From: Pelorhabdus rhamnosifermentans
GTDB taxonomy: Bacteria; Bacillota; Negativicutes; UMGS1260
DNA length: 64,000 bases
Direction of reading: 5' to 3'
Assembly: GCF_018835585.1 (NCBI RefSeq)
Contig: NZ_JAHGVE010000006.1
Coordinates: 1 to 64,000, forward strand
A program made the translations under genes and the position numbers. The notes below the pieces were generated by a model that did no database searches, was not told the DNA's origin, and worked only from the letters and a program-made list of their open reading frames with translations. Shown piece after piece: positions 10,512 to 20,216 of the stretch; the first letter of the stretch is position 1, and each line of letters opens with the position of its first letter.

Positions 10512-10541
10512 TTTATAATTTTCTTTTAAATTATGTCTCAA
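10512..10541 (-). promoter_or_regulatory. predicted promoter of the panC operon
   Basis: On the minus strand TTGAGA (10536-10541), an 18 nt spacer and TATAAA (10512-10517) match sigma-A at 5 of 6 bases each. It would start the long panC leader. The 384 bp gap between panC and the divergent response regulator holds this, the leader and no gene. Confidence 0.6.
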
Positions 10542-10605
10542 AACCATTGATTTTACCAGTTAAAGAATATGGAATTTACTCCATTGAGAAAGAAGGCGAA
10601 AAGTC

Positions 10606-11274
10606 ATGCTAAAAATATTAATTGCCGATGATGAGGCAAGCATTGTGGAAGTAGTCCAGTTGTATTTAGCAAAAGAAAACTTTGAAATATTTACGGCCTA
10701 TGATGGCAATGAGGCCCTCAAGATTGAAGAAACGGAGCAACCCGATTTACTGATTCTCGACATTATGCTGCCAGGATTGACAGGTCTTGAAATATGCAAA
10801 ACGATTAAGCGTGATGTACCCGTCATTTTTCTGACAGCAAAAACGACGGAATACGATAAAATCACGGGGTTCTCACTTGGCGCTGATGACTATATTACCA
10901 AGCCCTTCAGTCCTAAAGAACTTGTTGCCAGAGTAAAAGCCGTACTGCGCCGTAGCAATGCTCTCTTTACCGAGACCATGCTCGAATTTCCCGGTTTAAC
11001 AATCAATCCTTTATCCACTGTCGTCCAATGTGACAATCATCCTGTTGTTTTATCACCGAAAGAATTTGAATTACTCCTATTTCTCATCCGCCATCCCGCC
11101 CAAGTTTTTTCCCGGGAACAATTACTAACGAATGTTTGGGGATATGATTTTGACGGGGATGACCGCACAGTCGATGCCACAGTCAAACGGCTGCGCCGCA
11201 AATTGAGTGGACAAGCACAAAATCACATTCACACTGTCTGGGGTAAAGGCTATAAATTTGAGGTTCAGCCATGA
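10606..11274 (+). CDS. OmpR-family response regulator
   Basis: The 222-residue protein has a receiver domain (1-115) with the acidic pair DDE at 8-10, the phosphoacceptor Asp in LILDIMLPG (Asp52), the switch Thr in FLTAK and Lys in YITKPFSP. A winged-helix DNA-binding domain follows (about 125-220, with VFSREQLLTNVWGYDF). The downstream kinase starts inside its stop codon (ATGA), so the pair is coupled. The pair is divergent from panC and convergent with ftsH. The signal and targets cannot be read from the sequence; VanR/CssR-like naming would be a guess. Confidence 0.92.
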   Translation: MLKILIADDEASIVEVVQLYLAKENFEIFTAYDGNEALKIEETEQPDLLILDIMLPGLTGLEICKTIKRDVPVIFLTAKTTEYDKITGFSLGADDYITKPFSPKELVARVKAVLRRSNALFTETMLEFPGLTINPLSTVVQCDNHPVVLSPKEFELLLFLIRHPAQVFSREQLLTNVWGYDFDGDDRTVDATVKRLRRKLSGQAQNHIHTVWGKGYKFEVQP

Positions 11275-12689
11275 TTCGATCGATTTTCGGGCGTATCTTG
11301 CTATCAAATTGTATTATTATTGTCATAACTATTGTGACCTTTGCTTTACTTACGGGCTATCTCATTCGTATGCATGTTATTGACAACAGGAACAACGAAG
11401 TTTTGAGTAAAGGACAAGCAGCCGTAAATCTTATCGTAAATGATAGCCGCTTAGGGCCTGCTGTCTTAGAACAAAATATCGCCACAATCAATGAACTTGT
11501 CGGCGCTACTTGCTGGATTACGGACAAAGACGGCAAAACTCTCGCAGGAATTCCACCTGAAGCTTGGCACCTTCAATACCCAGATGTTTCAGAACATCTA
11601 AATAGTCTCGCAAGCGGATTAACACGTTATTGGATTCACCATTCAAATCGCCGCATAGATCCCCAAGGTCCGCCAAATGACCGTTCCGTACTTGTGGCGC
11701 TACCCATTCCAGATATTGAGCACAATAAAATATTATTCTTACATGTTTCTGCCCCAAAGGTTGCAAAACCCGCCGAACCTTTCGAAAATTTATTGCTCTA
11801 CTCCGCCTTGGTTGGCTTACTTACGTCCATTATCTTTGCCTTTTTTATTTCACACTCACTTACATCGCCCTTGAAAAGTATCAGCCAAGCAGCCCGACGA
11901 TTTGCTCAGGGCGATTATGACAGCCGTACAAATGCAACAGATAACAGTGAAATCGGACGATTGGGACGTACATTAAATACTATGGCCGCCTCGCTTTCCA
12001 CAATTGAACAAAACCGACGTGAGTTTTTAGCTAATGTGACACATGAACTCAAAACGCCAGTAGCTTCAATTCAAGCGATGACAGAAGCACTCATTGATGA
12101 TGTCGTCCCACAGGACAAAAAAGTTGTCTTTCTCTCTTCCATTTTGACGGCTAATAAACGAATGAATCGCCTCATTAATGACCTTCTTGATCTTTCCAGT
12201 CTGGAAGCAGGTGAAATTCCAGCAGTCATCGAAACTATTGACCTTAGAATATTTTTACACGACCAATTAAGTAAAGAACAATTATTACCTCATCATCCAG
12301 TCATACTTGAAGAACAATTTGCGGAAGGCGATTTAAGAGTGCTCGCCGACCCTTATCGTTTAACTCAAGTACTAACCAATCTGATGAGCAATGCCAAACG
12401 CTATGCGCCACCTCAGTCCACGATTACCCTTTCCGCTCAGCGTAAAGGGCAAATAATCTCTTTTTCAGTAGCAGATCAAGGCAAAGGAATCGCGCCTGAT
12501 GAACTTCCGCTTATTTGGGATCGTTTTTATCGTATTGATAAATCCAGGTCGCGTGATGACGGAGGCACAGGACTTGGCCTCGCCATTACAAAAAAGCTTG
12601 TTGAGCTCATGAACGGACACATTGCAGTCAGCAGTTCCCCTGGTAAAGGTGCAACATTTACTGTGACTTTACCAGCTAGTCTCTCGTAA
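11271..12689 (+). CDS. membrane sensor histidine kinase
   Basis: The 472-residue protein has a first membrane helix (about 9-31), an extracytoplasmic sensor region of about 130 residues, a second membrane helix (about 176-197), a HAMP linker and the kinase core. The H-box is FLANVTHELKTPVASIQ, with the phosphorylated His. The N-box is LMSNAKRYAP, and the ATP lid is DQGKGIAP with GGTGLGLAI. It starts 4 nt inside the response regulator gene. The sensor region contains a single cysteine (GATCWITDKDG) and a PAS-like ITDKDGKTLAG segment. The stimulus is unknown. Confidence 0.92.
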   Translation: MIRSIFGRILLSNCIIIVITIVTFALLTGYLIRMHVIDNRNNEVLSKGQAAVNLIVNDSRLGPAVLEQNIATINELVGATCWITDKDGKTLAGIPPEAWHLQYPDVSEHLNSLASGLTRYWIHHSNRRIDPQGPPNDRSVLVALPIPDIEHNKILFLHVSAPKVAKPAEPFENLLLYSALVGLLTSIIFAFFISHSLTSPLKSISQAARRFAQGDYDSRTNATDNSEIGRLGRTLNTMAASLSTIEQNRREFLANVTHELKTPVASIQAMTEALIDDVVPQDKKVVFLSSILTANKRMNRLINDLLDLSSLEAGEIPAVIETIDLRIFLHDQLSKEQLLPHHPVILEEQFAEGDLRVLADPYRLTQVLTNLMSNAKRYAPPQSTITLSAQRKGQIISFSVADQGKGIAPDELPLIWDRFYRIDKSRSRDDGGTGLGLAITKKLVELMNGHIAVSSSPGKGATFTVTLPASLS

Positions 12690-12732
12690 ATAAACAAAGC
12701 TCCCGTCAAATCAGACGGGAGCTTTGTTTATT
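12689..12732. terminator. bidirectional terminator between kinase gene and ftsH
   Basis: A perfect 19 bp stem (arms 12689-12707 and 12714-12732, core AAGCTCCCGTC) with A- and T-rich flanks serves both converging genes. Confidence 0.9.
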
Positions 12733-12736
12733 GTAA

Positions 12737-14695
12737 TTATTTTTTTTCGTCAGGACGACTAATATAAACAATCTTTGGAGCATCAGGATTTTCTTTATCT
12801 GCTGGTACTTCTTGCGTCTGCTCACTGGAAATTTCATTTTCAGCAGTCGAGACACTGATACCTTCAGAAGGAGCCAGATCATCTTCTGCCTCGTTAGGTG
12901 ATGAAAGCCTACCCGTTTCAAGCAACTCCGCCAATTCCTTGCCTTCTAGTGTTTCACGTTCCATAAGTGTCCGAGCAACAAGATGAAGTTTCTCAATATT
13001 GTCCCGTAACATCTGTTCGGCTTTATCGTAAGCATCTTCAATAAGACGCCGCGTTTCTTTATCAATAGAATAAGCTACTTGTTCGCTGTAATTGCGCTCA
13101 TGAGAAATATCGCGGCCTAAAAACACTTGTTCCTGCTTATGACCAAATGTAATCGGACCCAAGACTTCACTCATACCATATTCCGTAATCATTTTACGCA
13201 CAAGCGCTGTAGCCCGCTCCAGGTCATTTTGGGCGCCTGTACTGATTTCACCCAAAATCACGGCCTCTGCAACACGACCACCAAGCAACATTGTAAGCTG
13301 CTCCAACAGTTCCGATCGCGTTGCATAATAACGGTCTTCTGCTGGTAACGACATCGTATAACCGCCAGCTCTACCACGGGGAATGATCGAAACTTTATGA
13401 ACAGGATCGGTACGTTCAAGCAGCATACCTAGTAAGGCATGGCCAGCTTCATGATAAGCAGTCAGTTTTTTCTCTTTATCGCTAATCACCCTGCTTTTCC
13501 GTTCCGGTCCAGCCACAACGCGTTCCACGGCTTCTTCCATTTCTGGCATATCCACGCGGCGCTTATTGCGACGAGCGGCTAAAAGCGCCGCTTCATTGAC
13601 TAAGTTGCTCAAATCAGCACCAGTAAAGCCAGGCGTACGTCGCGCAAGCACATCAAGATCGACTTCTTTCGACATAGGCTTCCCTTTAGTGTGTACTTTT
13701 AATATCTCTTGACGCCCCTTCACATCAGGACGATCCACAACAACCTGACGGTCAAATCGGCCAGGTCTTAAAAGTGCCGGGTCTAAAATGTCAGGACGAT
13801 TTGTGGCAGCAATAATAATAATGCCCTCATTCACACCAAATCCATCCATCTCAACTAATAACTGATTGAGTGTCTGCTCACGTTCATCATGACCACCACC
13901 AAGGCCTGCACCTCTTTGACGGCCAACAGCATCAATTTCGTCAATAAACACAATACACGGAGCATTCTTCTTGGCTTGTTCAAACAAGTCTCTCACTCGA
14001 GATGCACCAACACCTACAAACATTTCTACAAAATCAGAACCGCTAATACTAAAAAACGGTACGCCAGCTTCACCGGCAATAGCCCGCGCCATTAGCGTCT
14101 TACCTGTTCCTGGAGGTCCAAATAAGAGGACCCCCTTCGGAATACGAGCCCCTAAATCATTGAATTTTTTCGGATGCTTTAAAAACTCAACAATTTCTTC
14201 CAATTCCTGTTTGGCTTCATCAGCACCCGCCACATCAGCAAAGGTTACTTTAATCTTATCTTCACTATGAAGCTTCGCTCGACTTTTACCAAAACTCATA
14301 ACCCTGTTTCCCCCACCTTGGGTTTGCTGCATAATAAAGAACCAAACACCAATAAGCAGTAGCATGGGAAGCACTGAAGAAAAGATCGTTGTCCACCAAG
14401 GCGGTTGCGGTGGCTGCTCAGCTTTAATATCCACCCCTTTATCACGCAGGGTATTGATTAAAGTTGGATCATTCGGGGTAATGGTTGTAAACTCTTGACC
14501 ATCCTTCAGCTTCCCTTTGATAGTATTATCCACAATCGTCACACGCTCAACATTTTGGTCATTTACTTGTTGTAAAAACTGAGTATAACTGACCTCCTGC
14601 TTGGTTACTGTGCGCGATGAATAATAGTCAATGATGGAAATCGCGATAATGATGATCAGTAAATAAAAACTGACGTTGCGAAAAAATTTACTCAA
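12737..14695 (-). CDS. ftsH: ATP-dependent zinc metalloprotease FtsH
   Basis: FtsH is a membrane-anchored AAA+ protease that degrades misassembled membrane proteins and regulators. Two membrane helices lie near the N-terminus and around residues 100-120. The AAA domain has Walker A GPPGTGKT, Walker [12 protein letters not shown] and the second region of homology with [20 protein letters not shown]. The zinc site is HEAGH. I favour the TTG at 14695, 6 nt after GAGGAGGG, giving 652 residues; an ATG at 14722 lacks a ribosome binding site. The acidic C-terminal tail is typical. It follows hpt and tilS as in other Firmicutes. Confidence 0.97.
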   Translation of the reverse strand: MSKFFRNVSFYLLIIIIAISIIDYYSSRTVTKQEVSYTQFLQQVNDQNVERVTIVDNTIKGKLKDGQEFTTITPNDPTLINTLRDKGVDIKAEQPPQPPWWTTIFSSVLPMLLLIGVWFFIMQQTQGGGNRVMSFGKSRAKLHSEDKIKVTFADVAGADEAKQELEEIVEFLKHPKKFNDLGARIPKGVLLFGPPGTGKTLMARAIAGEAGVPFFSISGSDFVEMFVGVGASRVRDLFEQAKKNAPCIVFIDEIDAVGRQRGAGLGGGHDEREQTLNQLLVEMDGFGVNEGIIIIAATNRPDILDPALLRPGRFDRQVVVDRPDVKGRQEILKVHTKGKPMSKEVDLDVLARRTPGFTGADLSNLVNEAALLAARRNKRRVDMPEMEEAVERVVAGPERKSRVISDKEKKLTAYHEAGHALLGMLLERTDPVHKVSIIPRGRAGGYTMSLPAEDRYYATRSELLEQLTMLLGGRVAEAVILGEISTGAQNDLERATALVRKMITEYGMSEVLGPITFGHKQEQVFLGRDISHERNYSEQVAYSIDKETRRLIEDAYDKAEQMLRDNIEKLHLVARTLMERETLEGKELAELLETGRLSSPNEAEDDLAPSEGISVSTAENEISSEQTQEVPADKENPDAPKIVYISRPDEKK

Positions 14696-14808
14696 AATAG
14701 CCCTCCTCTCACTGGAGTTCATGGAAAAGTATAATAATATCCACAGTAGAATATTATACCATAGATATATTCAAACTTACAACAAACAGAATCAAAACAT
14801 TTTCCATT

Positions 14809-15348
14809 TCAGTGACTGTAAATTTCCGGTTTTAAAATCCCAATAAACGGTAAATTACGGTATTTCTCAGCATAATCCAGACCAAAACCGACAACAAAAT
14901 AATCGGGAATGGTAAAACCATTGTAAGCAATTGGCACTTCAACCTTGCGACGATCCGGTTTATTGAGGAGCGTACAGATTTTTACGCTTTGCGGATCGCG
15001 TGATTTAATGTAATCAATCAAATATTTCAGCGTCAAACCCGAATCAATAATATCCTCTACAATCAGTACATGTTTTCCTTTTACATCTTCATCAAGGTCT
15101 TTGATAATGCGTACGACACCACTGGACGATGTGGAATGTCCATAACTGGAAACTGCCATAAAATCAAGCGCAACAGGAACTTTAATGGCTCGTGATAAAT
15201 CAGCCATAAAAATAGCTGCCCCGCGTAACACGCCAATCATGAGTATTTCTTGTCCTGCATAATCTTTTGTAATTTCCTGCCCCAATTGTTCCACTCTCTT
15301 GGCCAGATCTTCCTGACTCACTAAAATTTTCTCAACATCTTCAAGCAT
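14809..15348 (-). CDS. hpt: hypoxanthine phosphoribosyltransferase
   Basis: Hpt salvages hypoxanthine and guanine to IMP and GMP using PRPP. The PRPP-binding motif VLIVEDIIDSGLTL lies at about 94-107, and the base-binding DYFVVGFGLDYAEKYRN lies near the C-terminus. The length of 179 residues is usual. The start lies 4 nt after the tilS stop, after AGGAGGAG. The tilS-hpt-ftsH order is conserved in Firmicutes, and in B. subtilis TilS and HprT jointly activate ftsH. Confidence 0.96.
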   Translation of the reverse strand: MLEDVEKILVSQEDLAKRVEQLGQEITKDYAGQEILMIGVLRGAAIFMADLSRAIKVPVALDFMAVSSYGHSTSSSGVVRIIKDLDEDVKGKHVLIVEDIIDSGLTLKYLIDYIKSRDPQSVKICTLLNKPDRRKVEVPIAYNGFTIPDYFVVGFGLDYAEKYRNLPFIGILKPEIYSH

Positions 15349-15352
15349 GGGT

Positions 15353-16735
15353 TTACTCCTCCTGGTATCCTAGGGATAATTGCAAATAAATTTTGGTATG
15401 ACTAGCTACGGGGGCCAAGGACGATTGTCGCAATCCACCCAACCAGACAATGCCTTGAGCATTATACACAACAGGTATAAAAGGCCGCTGTTCTTGGGGC
15501 ACCTTTTCATCAATGAAAAGGTTTTTTACCTTCTTACTTCCAACAAAACCCTTGGGCTGAATTTTATCACCAGGATGACGTGAACGAACAAACAGCGGCT
15601 GGACAAGTTGTTCATAATCAAACCAGGCCTCAATAACAGAATCTTGACTAGGTGGCTGCCCTAAAATCTTGGCAGTAATGAAGAGCTTAAGTTCCGGTAT
15701 CATCGTAACTCCCGGAATCTGAAGTGTCCGTGGCTGATAAAGACCACATGCTAAATTACGCACTTCATAGGTAAATTCCATATTATCATAATTCTTATAT
15801 ACCATCAGCCCCCGTGGCAACGGCATTTGACTGCTAACAGGCCAATCAAGCAGCATCTTCGTCAACTCTTCCACATGATAGAAGCGGATTCCTTTTAAAT
15901 GACCTTGTTTTTTTTCAATAGCCAACCTAAAAACAGCACGAATTAATGCCGGATGGGCCTTTTGAACGGTAAGTGATAAAAATAATCCTTTGCCAGAAAT
16001 TTTTGCTACTTTTTCAAACAGACTTTGAGCAGACTGTTCAATAAAATCCTGTTCATCCTGTAAAATAGCCGCGGTGCGGCAAAGCGAGGCCTTAATACGG
16101 TTATTATACTCCAACTCGAGCTGCGGTAAAAGACATAGCCTGATACGATTACGAAGAATTTTTATATCACTATTGGTTTTATCATAACAAAAAACAATAT
16201 TCTGCTCTGCTAAATAATCAACAATTTCCTGCTTTGTCACTGCAAGAAGCGGGCGAATGACACTTCCCGTTTTGGGGCGAATGCCCTTAAGACCGGCACT
16301 GCCACTTCCACGCAATAAATTCATAAGTACTGTTTCAGCCTGATCATCTTGGTGATGGGCTGTCACAATTTTCGTCTGACTATGACCGAAAGCTAATTGA
16401 TGAAAAAAACGATACCTCACAATGCGACCCGCTTCTTCTGTAGCGAGTCCATGCTCTTTGGCAAAGGCCTGCACATCACAATGATGACAATAACAGGGCA
16501 CACCTAACCTTGCACTCAGTTCTTTTACGTAAGCTTCATCGTGGTTTGCATCTTCCCCCCTGAGGCCATGATTCACATGCGCAACAGCCAGCGTAAAGGG
16601 ATATGCCGCTGCAAGCTTTACAAGCACATGAAGCAATGCCACAGAATCACTGCCACCTGAACAAGCCACAATTAAGTAATCGCCTGAATCGATTAAATGA
16701 CAGTCCTCAATAAAAGCTTTTACTTTTTCAAGCAT
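15353..16735 (-). CDS. tilS: tRNA(Ile)-lysidine synthetase
   Basis: TilS modifies C34 of the CAU-anticodon tRNA-Ile to lysidine, so that it reads AUA. The PP-loop SGGSDSVALLHVL lies at about 26-38. AHVNHGLRGEDA and TAHHQDDQAETVLMNLLRG follow, and the C-terminal TilS domain runs from about 355 to 455. The length of 460 residues is typical. The start follows GGGAGTT. It heads the tilS-hpt-ftsH run after a 293 bp gap from spoIIE. Confidence 0.95.
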   Translation of the reverse strand: MLEKVKAFIEDCHLIDSGDYLIVACSGGSDSVALLHVLVKLAAAYPFTLAVAHVNHGLRGEDANHDEAYVKELSARLGVPCYCHHCDVQAFAKEHGLATEEAGRIVRYRFFHQLAFGHSQTKIVTAHHQDDQAETVLMNLLRGSGSAGLKGIRPKTGSVIRPLLAVTKQEIVDYLAEQNIVFCYDKTNSDIKILRNRIRLCLLPQLELEYNNRIKASLCRTAAILQDEQDFIEQSAQSLFEKVAKISGKGLFLSLTVQKAHPALIRAVFRLAIEKKQGHLKGIRFYHVEELTKMLLDWPVSSQMPLPRGLMVYKNYDNMEFTYEVRNLACGLYQPRTLQIPGVTMIPELKLFITAKILGQPPSQDSVIEAWFDYEQLVQPLFVRSRHPGDKIQPKGFVGSKKVKNLFIDEKVPQEQRPFIPVVYNAQGIVWLGGLRQSSLAPVASHTKIYLQLSLGYQEE

Positions 16736-16990
16736 ATTTAGTATAACTCCCTGCTTAATAGTTTATCACGAAACAAAAAATAGTATGGTAAAATTAATTC
16801 TCTTGCCTATCATTCCTTTCCTGCCAACGACAACAGATTGTTTGGATAAAGCAGGAATAGCTTAACCTTGATATCAGTATTCCAATGTAAGCAGAATAAA
16901 AACCGTAAGCCTACTCTTTGCTACACTCAACAGGGATAGAATCGTATTACTATAAGCAGAAGCCAAGTGAGACGGTGGAACGCATATACA
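16736..16990. other. intergenic stretch upstream of tilS, no gene seen
   Basis: Between the spoIIE terminator and tilS I see no credible reading frame or tRNA. In B. subtilis this interval carries yabS and yabT; neither is recognisable here. It presumably contains the tilS promoter. Confidence 0.5.
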
Positions 16991-16991
16991 T

Positions 16992-17016
16992 AAAAAAAGC
17001 CAGCTTACGCTGACTC
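16992..17016 (-). terminator. intrinsic terminator of spoIIE
   Basis: On the minus strand AGTCAGC-GTAA-GCTGGCT is followed by TTTTTTTA, immediately after the spoIIE stop. Confidence 0.85.
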
Positions 17017-17028
17017 AAAAACATTATT

Positions 17029-19473
17029 TTAATTGAGCAACCCAATACGGCCAGCAACAACAGTCATATCATCCTGTTGTTGCTTACCCGCTTTTTTTCG
17101 CGCCTCAGACAATAATTTCGTTGCAATGATCTTGGGATCATCACTAGAAAGACAGCGCAAATAATTGGCTACCCACTCCTCCCTATTTTTCAAAGAAGCA
17201 TCATAAATGCCATCACTAATCAAAACAAAAACATCTCCTGCTCTTAATTGCATCGTCATAGGCTGAATTTCTAACGGCTCTACCATACCAATCGTCGCCG
17301 ATGAACATTGAATGGTAGCGACCTCACGAACTCGTTTAACATAACTAGGCGCTGCACCCACTTTTAAGAAATCCGTCTCACCTGTATAAGAATCAAATAC
17401 AGCCATATCAATGGTCGAAAATATTTCACCCGGACTTTTTACAAGCAGCATCGCATTGGCTGTTTTAACAGCAACATCAAGTTCAAACCCCGCTGCAAGC
17501 AACCTTTCGAGAAACTCTACCGCCATGGTACTTTCCTGATGAGCTTCACGCCCTGTACCCATACCATCACTTAAAATTAATGCCGTTTTTCCTTGTGGCA
17601 AATGAAGTATAGAATGGCTATCACCTGACAAGTCCTGATCATTTTTAGCGATAGATGCAAAACCCATTTCCAGCTTTAGGCGTTGCACTGTTTTTAACGT
17701 AATTTGACAAGGCCGTTGTTGCTTGTGACTACCACATTCAGCCGACATACAAAATGCCTCACCAAACAAACTTGCTGCTAAGGGGAGCAATGTATGGCGA
17801 CATTCATCGTTTCCCGAACACAGGTCTTTTCTAATTTTTATTGTTCGACATGCATCTTTTTCCGTAACATCTACGGAATGGACGGGACAACTTAATTGCT
17901 TTGCTTGCTCCATAAGCCGCTCAGCTAATTGATTGCCTTGCCTAACTTTCAGTCGTGTTTCGGCCCGCAAGGTATCAATAATAGAACTAACTGCTTTCAT
18001 CTGTTCCGTCACCATCTGCCTCGTATCAGCCACTTTATTATGCCAATAAAAATACGTCTTGTTTTCTTCTGTTGTTTTACAAACCTCAGCAATTAAGTTT
18101 TTTTGATTCATACAATGCTCTTTTAACGTCTTAGGCAAAGTACGTTCAGATAAAGCTCCTTTTTCAGCCAAAACTGCCATCTCCACGAGTGCTTCGTAAC
18201 TCTGATAAAAATCTTGCTCCCAACAAGTGCTTCGATTACGACAATCTTTGCAAACATTCTCTCCTACCAAAGCCAGTAATGCTTGAAATTCATGGTCTTT
18301 AATTTCGGATTTTCTTTGGACAGAAAGTTCACCAAAACGAGCGGATAAGTCAGCAAATATTTCTGCAACTTGTTGTAATTTTTTATTTAACCCCCCCAGT
18401 TGCTGCTCCATTTGACTATGATCGGAAAATACGACAATACGCTGCTCAATTTTTTTAAGATAGCGAGTCGGAATGCATAGTACACACAAACCTGCGGCAG
18501 TTACTTCGATCAGCCAAGCTGTACTATCAATAGCTTGTCCAAAAGCAAGGAGTACGACGGCATTGCCTAGTAAATAGCCGAAAATAACGGCTACTCGGCC
18601 TAATTTTTGAAAAATCCCGGCAAGAAGTCCCGCAGCAGCAAATGTTGCAATGGCAAGTGTAGGCTGGCCTTCAACCAAACCAATTACAAGCCCCACAGCC
18701 ACCCCCATAATTGTGCCATATCCAGCACCACCGATCAATGCCAATAAAACAATAAGGGTGCTTCCTACAATATTGCGCATACCATAACCCCAAAACTCAA
18801 TGTGCCCAATACCCGCCAAAGCAAAGGCTGCCATAACGACCAAGCCGATGCGACCTTCGTTAATAGCACTACTGCCAGCAGACATTTGCGAAGTAATGGT
18901 TAAATCAAAAATATAATATAACAAAGCACAAAGCATCGCATTCATCACAGCGATTAAGCCCTCATATAACGTAAATGCACTGTTTATCTGCACAAGAACA
19001 GTACTAATAAATATGACAGAAAAAAGCAGAATCGGTAAGGCCACCATCTTTCGTTCCAGCCTATTGACCTTATCGTAATAGTGGATATAACCAATCATAC
19101 TGAATAAATAAATAAAAACCTGATCCCCAAGGCCAAGCGACAATATGCCGCAAAGAACACCACTTGCAGCAAAAATGCCTAGACGTGGCGAAACTGTGTA
19201 AATACTGGCAAAAAATGCAATACCACAAGGATCTAATTCACCAAATAAACTTACACGGGCCAAAAAAACTCCTAATATTCCAACAGCCCAATTTGTTGTT
19301 GTAAGCAGCGGTTTAAGAACTGCCAAAACCGTCGAACTAATCTTTCCCATTCTAAGATGCCTTAGTCGTGTCAAAATGTATTTTCCCCAAACAAGCGAGG
19401 GCTTGTGGGGACTTTGGATTTGGGGTGATACAGGAAGTTCATCGGGAAGAGAAAGCATGGTAACACGTGGCAT
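17029..19473 (-). CDS. spoIIE: stage II sporulation protein E (PP2C phosphatase)
   Basis: SpoIIE dephosphorylates SpoIIAA in the forespore, which releases sigma-F, and helps polar septation. The 814-residue protein has about ten membrane helices between roughly 50 and 335, a central cytoplasmic region rich in Cys (KDCRNRSTCWEQDF), and a C-terminal PP2C domain from about 600 with the metal-binding LSDGMGTGREAHQEST and DVFVLISDGIYDA motifs. The start follows AAAGGAGG. It sits between the S1-domain gene and tilS, as in B. subtilis. Its presence shows that the organism belongs to a spore-forming lineage. Confidence 0.96.
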   Translation of the reverse strand: MPRVTMLSLPDELPVSPQIQSPHKPSLVWGKYILTRLRHLRMGKISSTVLAVLKPLLTTTNWAVGILGVFLARVSLFGELDPCGIAFFASIYTVSPRLGIFAASGVLCGILSLGLGDQVFIYLFSMIGYIHYYDKVNRLERKMVALPILLFSVIFISTVLVQINSAFTLYEGLIAVMNAMLCALLYYIFDLTITSQMSAGSSAINEGRIGLVVMAAFALAGIGHIEFWGYGMRNIVGSTLIVLLALIGGAGYGTIMGVAVGLVIGLVEGQPTLAIATFAAAGLLAGIFQKLGRVAVIFGYLLGNAVVLLAFGQAIDSTAWLIEVTAAGLCVLCIPTRYLKKIEQRIVVFSDHSQMEQQLGGLNKKLQQVAEIFADLSARFGELSVQRKSEIKDHEFQALLALVGENVCKDCRNRSTCWEQDFYQSYEALVEMAVLAEKGALSERTLPKTLKEHCMNQKNLIAEVCKTTEENKTYFYWHNKVADTRQMVTEQMKAVSSIIDTLRAETRLKVRQGNQLAERLMEQAKQLSCPVHSVDVTEKDACRTIKIRKDLCSGNDECRHTLLPLAASLFGEAFCMSAECGSHKQQRPCQITLKTVQRLKLEMGFASIAKNDQDLSGDSHSILHLPQGKTALILSDGMGTGREAHQESTMAVEFLERLLAAGFELDVAVKTANAMLLVKSPGEIFSTIDMAVFDSYTGETDFLKVGAAPSYVKRVREVATIQCSSATIGMVEPLEIQPMTMQLRAGDVFVLISDGIYDASLKNREEWVANYLRCLSSDDPKIIATKLLSEARKKAGKQQQDDMTVVAGRIGLLN

Positions 19474-19591
19474 ATTTCTGCCTCCTTTAAGTTCAATAGT
19501 ACAAATTTAATTTTACATAATTTGTAATAAATGTTTTGTCTGAAGGAGGTAAATTTCAAAAAAAAAAACTGACAGTTTCTTTCAAATAAAC

Positions 19592-19636
19592 TAAAAAACT
19601 AACAGGCTCTTCCGCGCTAAGTGAAAGAGCCTGTTA
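19592..19636 (-). terminator. second of two tandem terminators after the S1-domain gene
   Basis: Arms TAACAGGCTCTT (19600-19611) and AAGAGCCTGTTA (19625-19636) form a 12 bp stem followed on the minus strand by TTTTTTAG. Confidence 0.75.
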
Positions 19637-19643
19637 AACCAAT

Positions 19644-19670
19644 AAAAAAAGGCATTCCCACGGAATGCCT
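19644..19670 (-). terminator. intrinsic terminator of the S1-domain gene
   Basis: On the minus strand AGGCATTCC-GTG-GGAATGCCT is followed by TTTTTTTA. Together with the hairpin at 19592-19636, it insulates spoIIE from the upstream operon. Confidence 0.85.
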
Positions 19671-19683
19671 ACCAACTCAATTG

Positions 19684-20112
19684 TTATTCAGCCCGACGAG
19701 CAGCACCACGACCGCCACGCTTGGACTCAGTATTACGTTTTAAATCCGATAACCGTTCATCACTATCTTTTAAAAACTTCGTCAATTTGTCTTCAAAGGA
19801 TGGAGCATTGAATCTCTGACGTCGGTTATCATTGGCATGTGGTCTCCGATAGGATGGTTGTGCAGGAGCTGCTTTTGGCGCTTGCAACTGTTTAATAGAT
19901 AAACCGATTTTGCCACGCTCGTCAATAGAAAGTACCTTTACCTTAACAGTATCCCGTTCTTTAAGAAAATCTTTTACGTCGCGCACATAAACATCGGCAA
20001 CCTCTGAAATATGAATAAGACCTACTTTACCTCCAGGTAGTTCCACAAAAGCACCAAAATTCGTGATTCCTGTTACAACGCCTTCTACCACGCTGCCAAT
20101 TTCAATGGACAT
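19684..20112 (-). CDS. yabR: S1 RNA-binding domain protein (YabR-like)
   Basis: The 142-residue protein has one S1 OB-fold domain (about 1-75) with the classic GSVVEGVVTGITNFGAFVEL start and GLIHISEV core. A basic, Arg/Asn-rich tail ending RGGRGAARRAE is probably disordered and RNA-binding. It occupies the yabR position between divIC and spoIIE. The start is uncertain: the ATG at 20112 is 13 nt from AAGGAGG, while a TTG at 20121 is only 4 nt away. The role is likely ribosome- or RNA-associated but is not established. Confidence 0.88.
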   Translation of the reverse strand: MSIEIGSVVEGVVTGITNFGAFVELPGGKVGLIHISEVADVYVRDVKDFLKERDTVKVKVLSIDERGKIGLSIKQLQAPKAAPAQPSYRRPHANDNRRQRFNAPSFEDKLTKFLKDSDERLSDLKRNTESKRGGRGAARRAE

Positions 20113-20216
20113 ACTAATCAAACTTCCTCCTTAAAAAACTTTATTTACAATCATATTATAGCCTTGACCTTCAAAGAGTGTCAAGAAATGACTGCGAACA
20201 ACTTACAAAAACATTA

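Noticed and set aside
16736-17028. Possible remnant of yabS/yabT or a tRNA cluster between spoIIE and tilS
   Set aside because: No open frame with family motifs and no cloverleaf could be found.
19541-19560. Strong plus-strand GAAGGAGGT ribosome-binding-like sequence
   Set aside because: No start codon or open frame follows; an A-tract and the spoIIE-side terminators do.
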